Source of the DNA: AL-N1 sp039178835
GTDB lineage: Bacteria > Chloroflexota > Chloroflexia > Chloroflexales > Roseiflexaceae
Reading direction: 5' to 3'
DNA: 64,000 nt
NCBI GenBank assembly: GCA_039178835.1
Contig: JBCDFA010000004.1
Coordinates: 14,770-78,769, forward strand
The position numbers and the translations under genes were made by a program. Each line of letters opens with the position of its first letter. Position 1 is the first letter of the stretch. Below are positions 1 to 8,424 of the stretch, in pieces. The notes beneath the pieces were generated by a model. The model had not been told where the DNA came from. It made no database searches and saw nothing but the letters and a program-made list of their open reading frames with translations.

Positions 1-765
1 GCACAACGTATTGGCCACTCACATCCGTCAGTAAGTCAGATCGTAAAAGAAATGACTAAACATGGTATCACGTCCACTGCAAAACATACCGCTGATGCAC
101 GCGTGAATGTCGTGCGGCTGACCGACACCGGGAAGCAACTTGTTCCCCGTATCGAGAAGCAGTATGGTGATGTCACGGATGCAGTCGAAGAGCTGTTGTC
201 TCACACACAGCACAACCTGTGGAAAGCTATCGAGGAGGTGGAGTTCCTTCTGAAAGAACAGGATCTCTTCTCACGTGTCCAGGCACAGTACAAGCGACGG
301 GAAAGCCAGGATGTTTCGATTATCAACTATACCTCCGAGTTTCATGCCGCGTTCAAGCGGTTGAATTGTGAATGGATTGAAACATACTTTACGCTTGAAG
401 AACAGGATCTCTTTTACCTCGACCATCCGACAGAGAAGATCCTCGCGCCGGGTGGGCATATCTTTATGGCACGGTACCAAGGCGAAATGGTTGGCACAGG
501 TGCGTTGGTGAATGTGGACAACGAGACGTATGAGTTGGCCAAAATGGCTGTTACTGAGCGCGCTCGTGGCAAACACATCGGGTTGTTGCTTGGCCAATCG
601 CTTATTGCCAAGGCACGTGAGCTTGGTGCAAAGCGACTCCTCATCCAAAGCAACACTGCGCTGGAGGCTGCCATCAATCTCTACTATAAGCTTGGTTTTC
701 AGCGTATCGTTGGCAAACCTTCGCCATACGAGAAATGTAATATCCAGCTAGAACTTTGGTTGTGA
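1..765 (+). CDS. MarR-type HTH / GNAT acetyltransferase fusion, 5' end cut by the window
   Basis: The reading frame is open from base 1 (it reads AQRIGHSHPSVSQIVKEM at the start), so the true start lies outside the window. The first part is the recognition-helix region and wing of a MarR-family DNA-binding domain, ending with the typical LTDTGKQL segment. The second half, from about position 330, is a GNAT acetyltransferase domain with an acetyl-CoA-binding RGKHIGLLLGQSLI segment and the usual YYKLGF end. MarR-GNAT fusions are known regulators/acetyltransferases of unclear substrate. The 52 bp before the first in-frame ATG are coding by homology, so that ATG (52) is not the start. The stop is TGA at 763-765. 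The family call is sure; the substrate cannot be inferred. Confidence 0.85.
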   Translation, partial: AQRIGHSHPSVSQIVKEMTKHGITSTAKHTADARVNVVRLTDTGKQLVPRIEKQYGDVTDAVEELLSHTQHNLWKAIEEVEFLLKEQDLFSRVQAQYKRRESQDVSIINYTSEFHAAFKRLNCEWIETYFTLEEQDLFYLDHPTEKILAPGGHIFMARYQGEMVGTGALVNVDNETYELAKMAVTERARGKHIGLLLGQSLIAKARELGAKRLLIQSNTALEAAINLYYKLGFQRIVGKPSPYEKCNIQLELWL

Positions 766-781
766 TGGGATGTAAACGAAA

Positions 782-2152
782 TCATGCCTGTGCATTGGCG
801 TGCTGCACCGCGGTTCGCTCACTATCGACATCGTAGTCGTGATCGGGCAGAATGGTTTCGACATTGCGGATTGCAGGAATAAGGTACCCCACGAGGCCGA
901 TCATGACGCCGAGCACACCCATGAGCAGCATGATAACGGCCATGCCGGCCCCTACCCCTGTGCCAACGATACCGTCAAAGATCGGTGCCAGGAGCCCTTC
1001 TGGTCGCATGGCTGGTTCAAACACATAATCGGCAAGAGGACCTGCTGCCAATTGTGCGATGGGTACGGATAGCGCTGCTATCATACGCCGTGCTGCAAAG
1101 ACGCGCCCTTGTATGGCTGGGGCGACTTTGATCTGCCAGATCGCCTGACTTGATCCCGTTATGATTGGGCTGATGGCAAAACCAAGAAAGAGTGCCATGG
1201 CCCAGACTATGGGTGAATTCCCGATCCCCAGCATTCCTGGCATAAACAAACTGCTCACTATGCATCCAAGAAGCACACCATGGATACGAGACTTTGGACC
1301 ACCCCAGATGCTCATAAGTATGCCTCCAACAACGGCACCAAGCCCTGCTGATGAAGACACCACACCCAGAATCTGAACATTGTCGCCGGTACGTGCCAGA
1401 ACCATGGGAGTGAGTAGGATACCTGAAAGGCTAGCGACGAGATTCATACCTAGGAAAATAAGGAGTAGTCCCAATAGACTTGGATGACGCATAACAAAGC
1501 GAAGTCCATAGACGGAGTCGCGCCAGAATGAATCAGGTGCATCTTCCTTCTCTGGTATATGTTGTATACGTGGTATATACACAATGCTTAATGTCAGCAA
1601 TGCAAAAAGAAATGTGGCGATGTCGATGAGCATAATACCCTGAATACCTACAAACCCAAGCAATGTCGCGGCGAGTAGCGGGGCGATTGCTACCGATGCG
1701 CCTTCTGCGAGAGAGACCATGCCGTTAGCACGGCCATACTGCTCCTTGTTCACCATCGTGCTGATCGCTGCGGCATAGGCAGGCCACTGAAATGCCTGTG
1801 CTGTGCCTGCAAGCAAGCCTGCCACACCCAAATGCCAGATCGCAAGCTGTTCAGTGGCGTAGAGGAACACTAGCAACAGCGTTGACAAGCCTGCCATGAG
1901 ATCACTCAACAGCATAACGGTCTTTCGACTCCAGCGATCAGCGAGAGACCCGGCAAAAGGGCTGACTAACACCATGGGTGCATAGGTGCAAGCGGCTATT
2001 ATCCCGAGTGCTGTAGCGCTCCCAGATACCTGCCACACCCATATCGCGACTGCAAACTGGGTGAGTTGTGTTCCCAGAAGCGAAATAAGTTGCCCAAAGC
2101 AAATGAGTGCGAGAGCGGGCATGCCAGCGACACGCTTCGAGTGTGATTGCAT
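782..2152 (-). CDS. MFS exporter (EntS/MFS_3-like)
   Basis: This is a 456-residue major facilitator superfamily protein with about 12 hydrophobic segments. It has the loop 2-3 signature GSLADRWSRKTVM and a second half beginning near SFWRDSVYGLRFVMRHPSLL, as in EntS-like drug or siderophore exporters. I chose the ATG at 2152 because GAGGAAG stands a few bases upstream; longer in-frame starts run into the divergent promoter region. The gene is divergent from an ArsR-type regulator (2306), which probably controls it. The substrate is unknown; efflux of a toxic compound is the usual role of such pairs. It acts in the cytoplasmic membrane. Confidence 0.85.
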   Translation of the reverse strand: MQSHSKRVAGMPALALICFGQLISLLGTQLTQFAVAIWVWQVSGSATALGIIAACTYAPMVLVSPFAGSLADRWSRKTVMLLSDLMAGLSTLLLVFLYATEQLAIWHLGVAGLLAGTAQAFQWPAYAAAISTMVNKEQYGRANGMVSLAEGASVAIAPLLAATLLGFVGIQGIMLIDIATFLFALLTLSIVYIPRIQHIPEKEDAPDSFWRDSVYGLRFVMRHPSLLGLLLIFLGMNLVASLSGILLTPMVLARTGDNVQILGVVSSSAGLGAVVGGILMSIWGGPKSRIHGVLLGCIVSSLFMPGMLGIGNSPIVWAMALFLGFAISPIITGSSQAIWQIKVAPAIQGRVFAARRMIAALSVPIAQLAAGPLADYVFEPAMRPEGLLAPIFDGIVGTGVGAGMAVIMLLMGVLGVMIGLVGYLIPAIRNVETILPDHDYDVDSERTAVQHANAQA

Positions 2153-2222
2153 ACGCTTCCTCTTAATAAACCGTTTAACTTGAATAAACCGATTATTTGG
2201 ATCGTACCACATAGTTGGTTTG

Positions 2223-2258
2223 TTGACAAATTACACTTTGGGGGAAGTGTGGTACTCT
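2223..2258 (+). promoter_or_regulatory. Candidate promoter and operator between MFS and ArsR genes
   Basis: A perfect -35 box TTGACA lies at 2223-2228. It is followed by a perfect 6-bp inverted repeat, ACACTT-N6-AAGTGT (2233-2250). A -10-like TACTCT at 2253-2258 is too far away (24 bp) for a standard sigma-70 promoter, so the exact -10 box is uncertain. The palindrome sits between divergent genes and is a fair candidate for the binding site of the ArsR-type regulator. Confidence 0.4.
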
Positions 2259-2305
2259 GGAGTCTCACACACAAACAGATGTCTCAACACCAGAGGTTAT
2301 GTTTT

Positions 2306-2875
2306 ATGACCGTTGATTATGAAATGGCAGATGTGCTAGAACTTACAACACCCGAACAACTCAAGGCCCTTGGTGACCCATTACGGCAGAAGATTCTGCT
2401 ACTCCTGCTTGAACGGGCAGCCACAACCAATCAGCTTGCCAAAGCGCTGGAAAGCCCTACCAGCACCATCGCGCATCATCTGAATGTGCTTCACGACGCA
2501 GGGTTGATAACGATTGTGCGTACACGGCAGGTTCGCGCCATCACCGAACGATACTACGGGCGGGTAGCGCGGACCTTCTTTGGCGTCTCAAGTGGTGCAG
2601 AAGATAGACAAACCTTGGCACGGCAGCTTTTGCTGCATATGCTTGAGGAGTTGCCTCATATGCAGGACGATGATGATTTGAATGCAGTCTTTATCATGCG
2701 TCTTACCAAAGCACACGCACGTGAATTTGTCCAATACATAGAAAACCAATTTCCCGACAAGGCGTCTGCGCCGCAGGCTGCTGGGGAGGAACGCTACAAT
2801 CTGGTGTCTGTCATGTATCGATCCGATGCACCACAGTTCCCCTCTGATGAGGAAGAGCCAGCTCAACCAGAGTAA
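2306..2875 (+). CDS. ArsR-family winged-helix transcriptional regulator
   Basis: This is a 189-residue protein. Residues about 10-80 form an ArsR-type winged helix: LKALGDPLRQKILLLLLE, then TNQLAKALESPTSTIAHHLN as recognition helix, then the wing with ITERYYGRVARTF. The C-terminal half (residues about 95-165) is an effector or dimerisation region with no recognisable metal-binding cysteines, and an acidic end. I chose ATG 2306 because AGAGG lies about 9 bp upstream; earlier in-frame starts lack a Shine-Dalgarno sequence. It is divergent from the MFS exporter at 782-2152, which suggests local control of efflux. The ligand is unknown. Confidence 0.85.
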   Translation: MTVDYEMADVLELTTPEQLKALGDPLRQKILLLLLERAATTNQLAKALESPTSTIAHHLNVLHDAGLITIVRTRQVRAITERYYGRVARTFFGVSSGAEDRQTLARQLLLHMLEELPHMQDDDDLNAVFIMRLTKAHAREFVQYIENQFPDKASAPQAAGEERYNLVSVMYRSDAPQFPSDEEEPAQPE

Positions 2876-2949
2876 ATGTAAACTTGATCTGATGATGGCT
2901 ACATGTTTTCAGGAGAGCCCAGGGGTAAGAGAAAATAAGCACCGTCTTT

Positions 2950-3402
2950 TCACGGGGCAGGTATGAGCGGATGGATGGTAAAGCCCAGTGACAACTTCAG
3001 TTGCCAGTTTGCAATGTTGGCTGTGTAGCTGTACGAGCGTATCTGAAAGCAATGCTGTGTGCGGCATGCTTGGATAAGGTGTTCTTGTAAGGCTCGCCCA
3101 ATACCCTGGCGTTGCCGGTTAGGTGTCACACCAACGGCGATGACCTTTGCCTCAAGTAAGGTGATATCCTTGCGTGTCACAGGTGCTCGATCCTCTTCTA
3201 CCCCAATGTTCTGAATGACATAACGCAAAAAGCCAACGACGTGACTAGGTGTAGCCGCAACTAGCAGGTGCGTACTAACGTGCCATACGGCATTGAAGTC
3301 AACCCAATGAGTCTGTCCAAGTTGTTCGATCAACGTGGATACCTCAGTCCAGCGTGGATAACCCGAATGCCACTCTTCGATATGAACTGATGTTGGATGC
3401 AA
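2950..3402 (-). CDS. GNAT acetyltransferase
   Basis: This is a 150-residue GNAT-family N-acetyltransferase. The acetyl-CoA-binding motif A is clear (VIAVGVTPNRQRQGIGRALQ), and the last strand reads LKLSLGFTIHPL. I chose a TTG start at 3402 because an ideal AAGGAGGT stands 7 bp upstream. The ATG at 3426 lies upstream of that site and has no ribosome-binding site of its own. The substrate is unknown. It is a single gene, divergent from the small membrane protein at 3634. Confidence 0.75.
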   Translation of the reverse strand: MHPTSVHIEEWHSGYPRWTEVSTLIEQLGQTHWVDFNAVWHVSTHLLVAATPSHVVGFLRYVIQNIGVEEDRAPVTRKDITLLEAKVIAVGVTPNRQRQGIGRALQEHLIQACRTQHCFQIRSYSYTANIANWQLKLSLGFTIHPLIPAP

Positions 3403-3633
3403 CCTTGAGACCTCCTTACTTGACATTTTGTGATTCAAAACGTTGTGAGGCTAGTATAAAGGTAGTGCTCCAATAATTTCATTGGACCATTGTTTGAGAT
3501 ATCTCTGAAACTGCCAATCATACTGGCACCAAATGCTAAATTCATGGCATAGATGAGCAAGATTGCGAACCTGTATGTGGTGTACACTTCTGTCATAACG
3601 ATATGTTTTGCATACATCAGGAGCAAGATTATA

Positions 3634-3852
3634 ATGAGTGGTAAGCTTTTTCGTCAACTCGCACGCGCTATCCACACGGTTGGCTCAGTTGTCATCGCTA
3701 CATACATTTATTCATCATGGAGCAGTGATCCCGTATTTACCATGATGGTACAGTTTGTGACTATCCCGCTTTTAGCCCTCACAGGTATCGCTATGTGGCA
3801 ACAGTCACGGCTGCTCAAACTGTTTCAGCGTAATAAAAAGGTTTTGCGATGA
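3634..3852 (+). CDS. Small two-helix membrane protein, function unknown
   Basis: This is a 72-residue protein with a short basic N-terminus (MSGKLFRQLAR) and two hydrophobic segments, about residues 14-27 and 34-53. It ends with a basic tail (LLKLFQRNKKVLR). I chose ATG 3634 because AGGAG lies 10 bp upstream; the longer frame from 3553 has no ribosome-binding site. I do not recognise the family. The neighbours, a GNAT gene upstream and a broken GNAT gene downstream, give no functional clue. Confidence 0.55.
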   Translation: MSGKLFRQLARAIHTVGSVVIATYIYSSWSSDPVFTMMVQFVTIPLLALTGIAMWQQSRLLKLFQRNKKVLR

Positions 3853-3913
3853 TCAACGTTCGTGAGATCCTGCTTAAAAGGGGCTCTGTGTTAAAAAGAA
3901 AGGGGCCTTACGA

Positions 3914-4390
3914 ATGAAAGCTCTTCCGAAAGTATTGGAGCCACTCGAAACAGAACGGCTCTATCTGCGCTCGATGAATACAAATGATGTTGAGGTGATG
4001 CGATACGCAAGTGATGATCCATTCCCAGAATCTGCCACTATTATGGTCATGCTTGCAAGTGTCGAGCAATTGTTGTCTGAGGGCCGTTCACTCGAATGGG
4101 GCATCGTGGAGAAACACTCCAGCAAACTCATTGGGACCTGTGGTCTGCATAGCTTTGAGCCGGAAATCGGTTCAGCCGAAGTGGGATGTATGCTGGCCCG
4201 CAAGGCATGGGGCAATGGCTATATGCGAGAGGCTTTAGGCTCAGTTCTGGCCTATGCACACCAGATTCTTGCTCTTACTCGTTTACGAGCAGACATTGAT
4301 CACCCAAATACACGATCAATCCGTCTCTTCAAGTAGCTTGGTTTTGTCTACATCCAGAATACGTTCTACGAGTACACATTCAATACATGA
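3914..4390 (+). pseudogene. RimJ/RimL-type GNAT acetyltransferase interrupted by an in-frame TAG
   Basis: The frame starts at ATG 3914 after AAAGGGG and reads a normal ribosomal-protein-type GNAT: LETERLYLRSM, then EVGCMLARKAWGNGYMREAL, then DIDHPNTRSIRLFK. A TAG at 4334-4336 stops it exactly inside the conserved motif that normally reads LF-x-x-LGF. The same frame continues after the stop with LGFVYIQNTFYEYTF and ends at TGA 4388-4390. The protein would lose its last beta strands, so it is probably a recent pseudogene by a single nonsense change. A sequencing error cannot be excluded, but several neighbours show the same kind of damage. Confidence 0.8.
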
Positions 4391-4564
4391 TGTTCGCTGC
4401 TATGTGTATGTTTGGAGTTCAATTTGGGAGAAAGCAGCTCTACCACGCACTATGTACTCCTGCCTGGCAAGCACCCATAGGTGGTGTACTGTTGTCTATA
4501 CAGTGCAATACCAATAAAAGTTCGTGTACGATATTATTGTCACGAGATGAAAGGAGGTATGCAC

Positions 4565-4747
4565 ATGGCACCTACACAGAAACCCGGTGAATTACCAATC
4601 CAACCAGGAGAGTATGAAGAATGTGGCCCCAATGGGGGACATCTATCTCACCCCAAAAGGATAGTTACATAACCAGGTGGCCCCCCTCTTCCCCCCACTC
4701 AAGCACCAGGTCGGAAATGGCGCTACAATGGCCCACGAAAATCATAA
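4565..4747 (+). pseudogene. YjzC-like small protein with an internal TAA
   Basis: AAAGGAGGT lies just upstream of ATG 4565. The frame reads a YjzC-type protein (KPGELPIQPGEYEECGPNGG, then SHPKRIVT) and stops at TAA 4670-4672. In the same frame the remainder follows directly: PGGPPLPPTQAPGRKWRY, ending at TAA 4745-4747. That is the proline-rich end with a final basic-W-x-Y group expected of this family. The gene is therefore split by one nonsense codon. YjzC proteins are small soluble proteins of unknown function. The assignment rests on the G-x-Y...GPNGG and terminal W-x-Y pattern and is made from memory of the family. Confidence 0.65.
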
Positions 4748-4846
4748 ACATCTTAGATCTATTCAGATGTATTATGTTACCTGGAATGCCAGGAATAGCA
4801 ATAGGGCTATTGTTGATGGAAAAGGTTTGTATCAATCGTGATAAGT

Positions 4847-4871
4847 AAGGGTGTATGAGCGATACACCCTT
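4847..4871. terminator. Strong hairpin without T-tract
   Basis: AAGGGTGTAT (4847-4856) pairs perfectly with ATACACCCTT (4862-4871) around the loop GAGCG. An alternative pairing ATGAGC/GCTCAT (4855-4860 with 4872-4877) overlaps it. There is no run of T on either side, so it is a weak intrinsic-terminator candidate after the YjzC-like remnant, or some other structured element. Confidence 0.4.
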
Positions 4872-5050
4872 GCTCATGTTCACAGATGTCAAGAGCTAAC
4901 GTCACATAATACAGGTTGAATGCAGAGTTGGACGAAGCCACTTTGTTATTTTCTTCATTGAGCGTACGGCCTATACCTTAAAGCACCCATCGTTGTACGG
5001 GCAACGGCATAGTAGAATTTCTTGATGGCATGAAGTAGTGTCGCTAGTAA

Positions 5051-5079
5051 TTGACTTAATGTTATAGGGGTGCTATAGT
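5051..5079 (+). promoter_or_regulatory. Sigma-70-type promoter for the lipase-unknown-TPR unit
   Basis: TTGACT (5051-5056), a 17-bp spacer and TATAGT (5074-5079) are present, with an extended -10 TG two bases ahead of the -10 box. This is one of the best promoter matches in the window. Transcription would start near 5086, leaving an untranslated leader of about 150 bases before the lipase gene. Confidence 0.6.
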
Positions 5080-5236
5080 GCTTCAGTACGAATGTCTCAA
5101 TTCCACTCCCCCAAGAACATCAGTTAACCACAGGTTATCTATAGTAAGTAGAGCTTATGATAAATGTATGGTTATCGCCTGCACAGTAGGAGTCTAATGA
5201 TGCAGAATGGTTTTCCGTTCCGCCAATGGAGATATG

Positions 5237-6442
5237 ATGACAAAGAAAACCCCAAAGCACGCTGCTAATATACAAGGACTTACCCGATTGACAACTGCTG
5301 CAACGGTTGGCCTCACCGATCTGGTTGAGGCTTTGCATCATACCGTAACCCGCAACCCAGAGACGCTCAGTACACCAACGCCGAGCACCGTACACCAAGT
5401 GTATGAGAGCATTCGTAACATGACCAATTTAGGGGGTAAGGAAACCGAGGCATTGTTGGCGTCACTTGTGCCCCTTCTGGATACCCAACATACATCGCCC
5501 GAACAAGATGTTATACGTGCTGCGCTGAACGGGGCTCTAGGGGATTATCTGGCGGCGACTAACAACCCCCTTGCGGTTTCTATGCACTTGCGCTACGAAG
5601 GGCATGCTCTTGATTTGGCACCAACGTCATTGGTCACAGCCCTCCCACAACCCCGCCGTACCATCATCTTGTTCGTACATGGGTTGTGTTTGACAGATCA
5701 ACATTGGGAGTGGCAGGGTTATGATTACGGTACGCTGCTAGCGACCGATCTTGGGGCTACCGCGATCTATCTGCAATACAACACGGGGCTTCATATCTCA
5801 ACTAACGGACGTAAGTTGGCAGATATACTAGAGACACTACATCACAATTGGCCTGTACCTTTAGACAATATCATCATCATTGGACATAGCATGGGAGGAT
5901 TGGTAACGCGGGGTGCGTGTCACTATGGTGCAGTGGCCCAACATACTTGGCTGCGCTGCCTTCGTCAAATCATCTTCCTTGGTACACCACATCACGGCGC
6001 TCCGTTGGAACGGTACGCTCACGAGGTACAGCGCCTGCTGGATAGCAACCCATATACAACGCCGTTTGCACAGCTAGGGAGTCTGCGGAGTGATGGTATT
6101 ACCGATCTTGGCTATGGCAATTTGGTAGACGAGGATTGGTCGACACCCAGTCGTCCGATGTCCATGGGAGATCAACGGCATCCGGTGCCACTCCCACGTG
6201 GTGTGCAATGCTACGCCATAGGTGCCACCACAGGATACACTGTGGGTGATTTAGGTGATTACCTTTTAGGAGACGGCCTCGTTCCGCTCCAAAGTGCACT
6301 TGGTCATCATCACGATCCTCGGCACATGCTCCTGTTTCCAGAGTCGCACCAATGGATTGGCTATACCATGCATCACATGGATCTGCTCCATCGGCACGAG
6401 GTCTATACGCAGATGCGTTACTGGCTAGCCGGTGTATTGTAG
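5237..6442 (+). CDS. Alpha/beta hydrolase, PGAP1/lipase-like
   Basis: This is a 401-residue protein. An N-terminal helical region of about 135 residues precedes an alpha/beta hydrolase fold. The oxyanion segment is RTIILFVHG (residues 141-149). The nucleophile elbow is GHSMGG with Ser218. FLGTPHHGAPLER and a late DGLVPLQSALG stretch follow, and histidines near the end (HHMDLLHRHEVY) can supply the catalytic base. This is the pattern of lipases and PGAP1-type esterases. I chose ATG 5237, 5 bp after GGAG. There is no signal peptide, so it is likely cytoplasmic. It is the first gene of a set of three with an unknown protein and a TPR protein. The substrate is unknown. Confidence 0.75.
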   Translation: MTKKTPKHAANIQGLTRLTTAATVGLTDLVEALHHTVTRNPETLSTPTPSTVHQVYESIRNMTNLGGKETEALLASLVPLLDTQHTSPEQDVIRAALNGALGDYLAATNNPLAVSMHLRYEGHALDLAPTSLVTALPQPRRTIILFVHGLCLTDQHWEWQGYDYGTLLATDLGATAIYLQYNTGLHISTNGRKLADILETLHHNWPVPLDNIIIIGHSMGGLVTRGACHYGAVAQHTWLRCLRQIIFLGTPHHGAPLERYAHEVQRLLDSNPYTTPFAQLGSLRSDGITDLGYGNLVDEDWSTPSRPMSMGDQRHPVPLPRGVQCYAIGATTGYTVGDLGDYLLGDGLVPLQSALGHHHDPRHMLLFPESHQWIGYTMHHMDLLHRHEVYTQMRYWLAGVL

Positions 6443-6524
6443 GAGTGCCCTCAGATTATCAGTGACGTACACTGGAAGGATAGTCGGTCTTTCCAGTACA
6501 AGAACTTTATACAAGGAGGGCATT

Positions 6525-7262
6525 ATTACTGATTCACAGGCGCTGCGGCGTACGATCACCCTGCTTACTGATATACTCCTTACCAACACTGTCACAAACC
6601 CAACACGCGACCAACTACAACGCCTCGTGCGTCTGTGTGGGTCAGATCAAACACTCACTTGGTTGGCCCAGGCCCAAGCCATCGTCGCAAACGAAGGATC
6701 AGGTGGGGCAGCGATAGCTCCACTGGGTGAGCTTTTCATGCAGATCGTTGCTGATGACCTTTGGCAGACTACAGATCCGCTACCCTACCGACTCATCTTT
6801 GAACTTAGTACAAGCGTACCGGTCCTTCCTTCATCTCCACCATGGCCCACTACCGACCTTTGGGTGAGCATACAGCAGATACAGCCTGGAAAGATTACGA
6901 CTATGGATGTAACATTGATTGGTATGCCTGCACAAGTGGTGACCCGCCCCACGCTGACGGTCGTACGACTAGAGAGTTCCAACACCCCACCACGATTGCC
7001 TGCAGGGGTACCGGTCCCCCAGAATATGCCACCAACGACCTATCTAGTCATTGTAAGCGCCGCCCAATGGCGCCGAGTCGCAGTAGCAGTACGCCGTGGC
7101 GATGACCCCCTCATTATCCAGGGTTGGCAGTATTATGACCCTGCACAGCAAGCAATCATGGTGTTGACTCAGCAACTGACAACCCAACGACAGCAGGAAA
7201 CACAAGACCAATTCTATCAGCACCTCATCCAACAGCGTGATCGGCCTGACAAACCGTCATGA
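6525..7262 (+). CDS. Unknown protein, probably with an ATT start
   Basis: The frame is open from 6432 to 7262, but no ATG, GTG or TTG stands near the only good ribosome-binding site, AAGGAGGG at 6513-6520. The codon at ideal distance is ATT (6525); an alternative is GTG 6432, which overlaps the lipase gene and has no site. From ATT the product has 245 residues. It has a helical N-terminal half (LRRTITLLTDILLTN and following) and a C-terminal half rich in beta strands (YRLIFELSTSVPVLP, TTYLVIVSAAQWRRVAVAV), then a Gln-rich end. I recognise no family. Its place between a lipase and a TPR protein suggests a shared role. The start codon is uncertain. Confidence 0.55.
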   Translation: MTDSQALRRTITLLTDILLTNTVTNPTRDQLQRLVRLCGSDQTLTWLAQAQAIVANEGSGGAAIAPLGELFMQIVADDLWQTTDPLPYRLIFELSTSVPVLPSSPPWPTTDLWVSIQQIQPGKITTMDVTLIGMPAQVVTRPTLTVVRLESSNTPPRLPAGVPVPQNMPPTTYLVIVSAAQWRRVAVAVRRGDDPLIIQGWQYYDPAQQAIMVLTQQLTTQRQQETQDQFYQHLIQQRDRPDKPS

Positions 7263-7490
7263 GAGGCTCCACCCTCAATGGAGGCACCCTACCAATGAAT
7301 GGAGCGACAAGAATTCCGCCATCTTGTTTTCAAGCATCCGGCACAACCAATGTTTCTGTGGTAGGATGAACAGGAGCGTTAGCACCGCAACCTTTATACG
7401 CATGTCCAGGGGTGGGATGTACACTAGACACCCCCATAGGCATGGATGCACAGCGACGATGCCTGGGCTTATTCATGAAAGGACCTGTTC

Positions 7491-8054
7491 ATGCTCTTCC
7501 CCACACCCGCTCATACGCTTGTCGCCGCCGCCGATGCCCTCCAACACAACCAACCGCAAGAGGCGCTTAAGATGGTGGACCACATGCTTAGTACCCAACC
7601 GACGACCCATGTGACGGCGCTGCTCGGGATGCGCGGGGTCATCTGTACGGAACTGGACGACCATGTCGGAGCACGGGCGGCCTTCCGCAAAGCCCTAAAG
7701 CAACACGACAATGAAGGGACGGCTACAAGTTTGCGCTATGCACAGACCCTCAACCTCCTCGCTGCTGCTCTTGACACCGAAGATATCTTCCAAGCACGTC
7801 AGTATCATGAACGTGCCTTAGCCATCTACACCAACCAACGGGCTGTAGTGCTCACCAAGAAAACGTATGCGTTAGACTACATTGCGACCTTGCTCATCTT
7901 AGGGGTCGTAGCTGAACAAACCCAACACTGGCTCGCTGCCAACCACTATTATGCCCAAGCCCACTGTGCATGCACGGATCTCCCGTTGTCTCTCACTCAC
8001 CGCTTCTGGTGTTTGGTGACAGATGGGCAGGAGCGCGTAGGCACAAAGTTGTGA
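7491..8054 (+). CDS. TPR-repeat protein
   Basis: This is a 187-residue protein composed of tetratricopeptide-like helical pairs. Examples are LVAAADALQHNQPQEALKMV, VGARAAFRKALKQHDNEG, and FQARQYHERALAIYTNQ followed by HWLAANHYYAQAH. TPR repeats mediate protein-protein contacts. There is no membrane segment or signal peptide. The start at ATG 7491 is supported by AAAGGA 7 bp upstream. It is the third gene after the lipase and the unknown protein, about 230 bp behind the latter. It probably acts as a scaffold or adaptor for these, but that is inference. Confidence 0.65.
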   Translation: MLFPTPAHTLVAAADALQHNQPQEALKMVDHMLSTQPTTHVTALLGMRGVICTELDDHVGARAAFRKALKQHDNEGTATSLRYAQTLNLLAAALDTEDIFQARQYHERALAIYTNQRAVVLTKKTYALDYIATLLILGVVAEQTQHWLAANHYYAQAHCACTDLPLSLTHRFWCLVTDGQERVGTKL

Positions 8055-8424
8055 TCCAGAGGCTACGTCACTGTTAGTCTATACCAAAAAAACAATATCC
8101 TCTTCTGTGTGTAAACTTTTCTTGTGAACAATAGAGAAATATACATAGCTTTTTGCGAGTTAAGTGTCACAGTTTAGCCTTGCTATCGCCCCAAGAGGGC
8201 ATGCGTGACGATACATAGGAAGCGACCAGATTACTTGAGCAATAATAGTGGAGTAGCTCTAGTAATTTCCTTATTCACACAGAGCGTGATCAAGGTCTTT
8301 CGACCTTGATCGTACCGCTATATACACATGTCATAAACCATGCTATACTTGTTTTAGATACAAATACCAACCTCATAAATTATAGATATCTGCCACAAGA
8401 CATATTCCCTGATCGTGTGTTTGT
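8055..8424. other. Non-coding gap with one perfect hairpin
   Basis: No gene is seen. The gap contains a 10-bp perfect stem, GATCAAGGTC/GACCTTGATC (8288-8297 with 8302-8311), with loop TTTC. No T-tract follows. It could mark the end of the preceding unit, about 230 bp after the TPR gene. Confidence 0.4.

Larger units (their letters stand above)
4748..5236. other. Non-coding gap of about 490 bp
   Basis: No convincing gene is present. The gap holds the 4847-4871 hairpin and the promoter at 5051-5079 that serves the lipase operon. The remainder shows nothing I can recognise. Confidence 0.5.

Noticed and set aside
3451..3675. Minus-strand frame of 74 codons between the GNAT gene and the small membrane protein
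   Set aside because: It overlaps the better-supported plus-strand gene start, has no ribosome-binding site and matches no family I know.
7237..7614. Plus-strand frame of 125 codons over the start of the TPR gene
   Set aside because: It is out of frame with the TPR gene, which has its own ribosome-binding site, and its composition is not protein-like.
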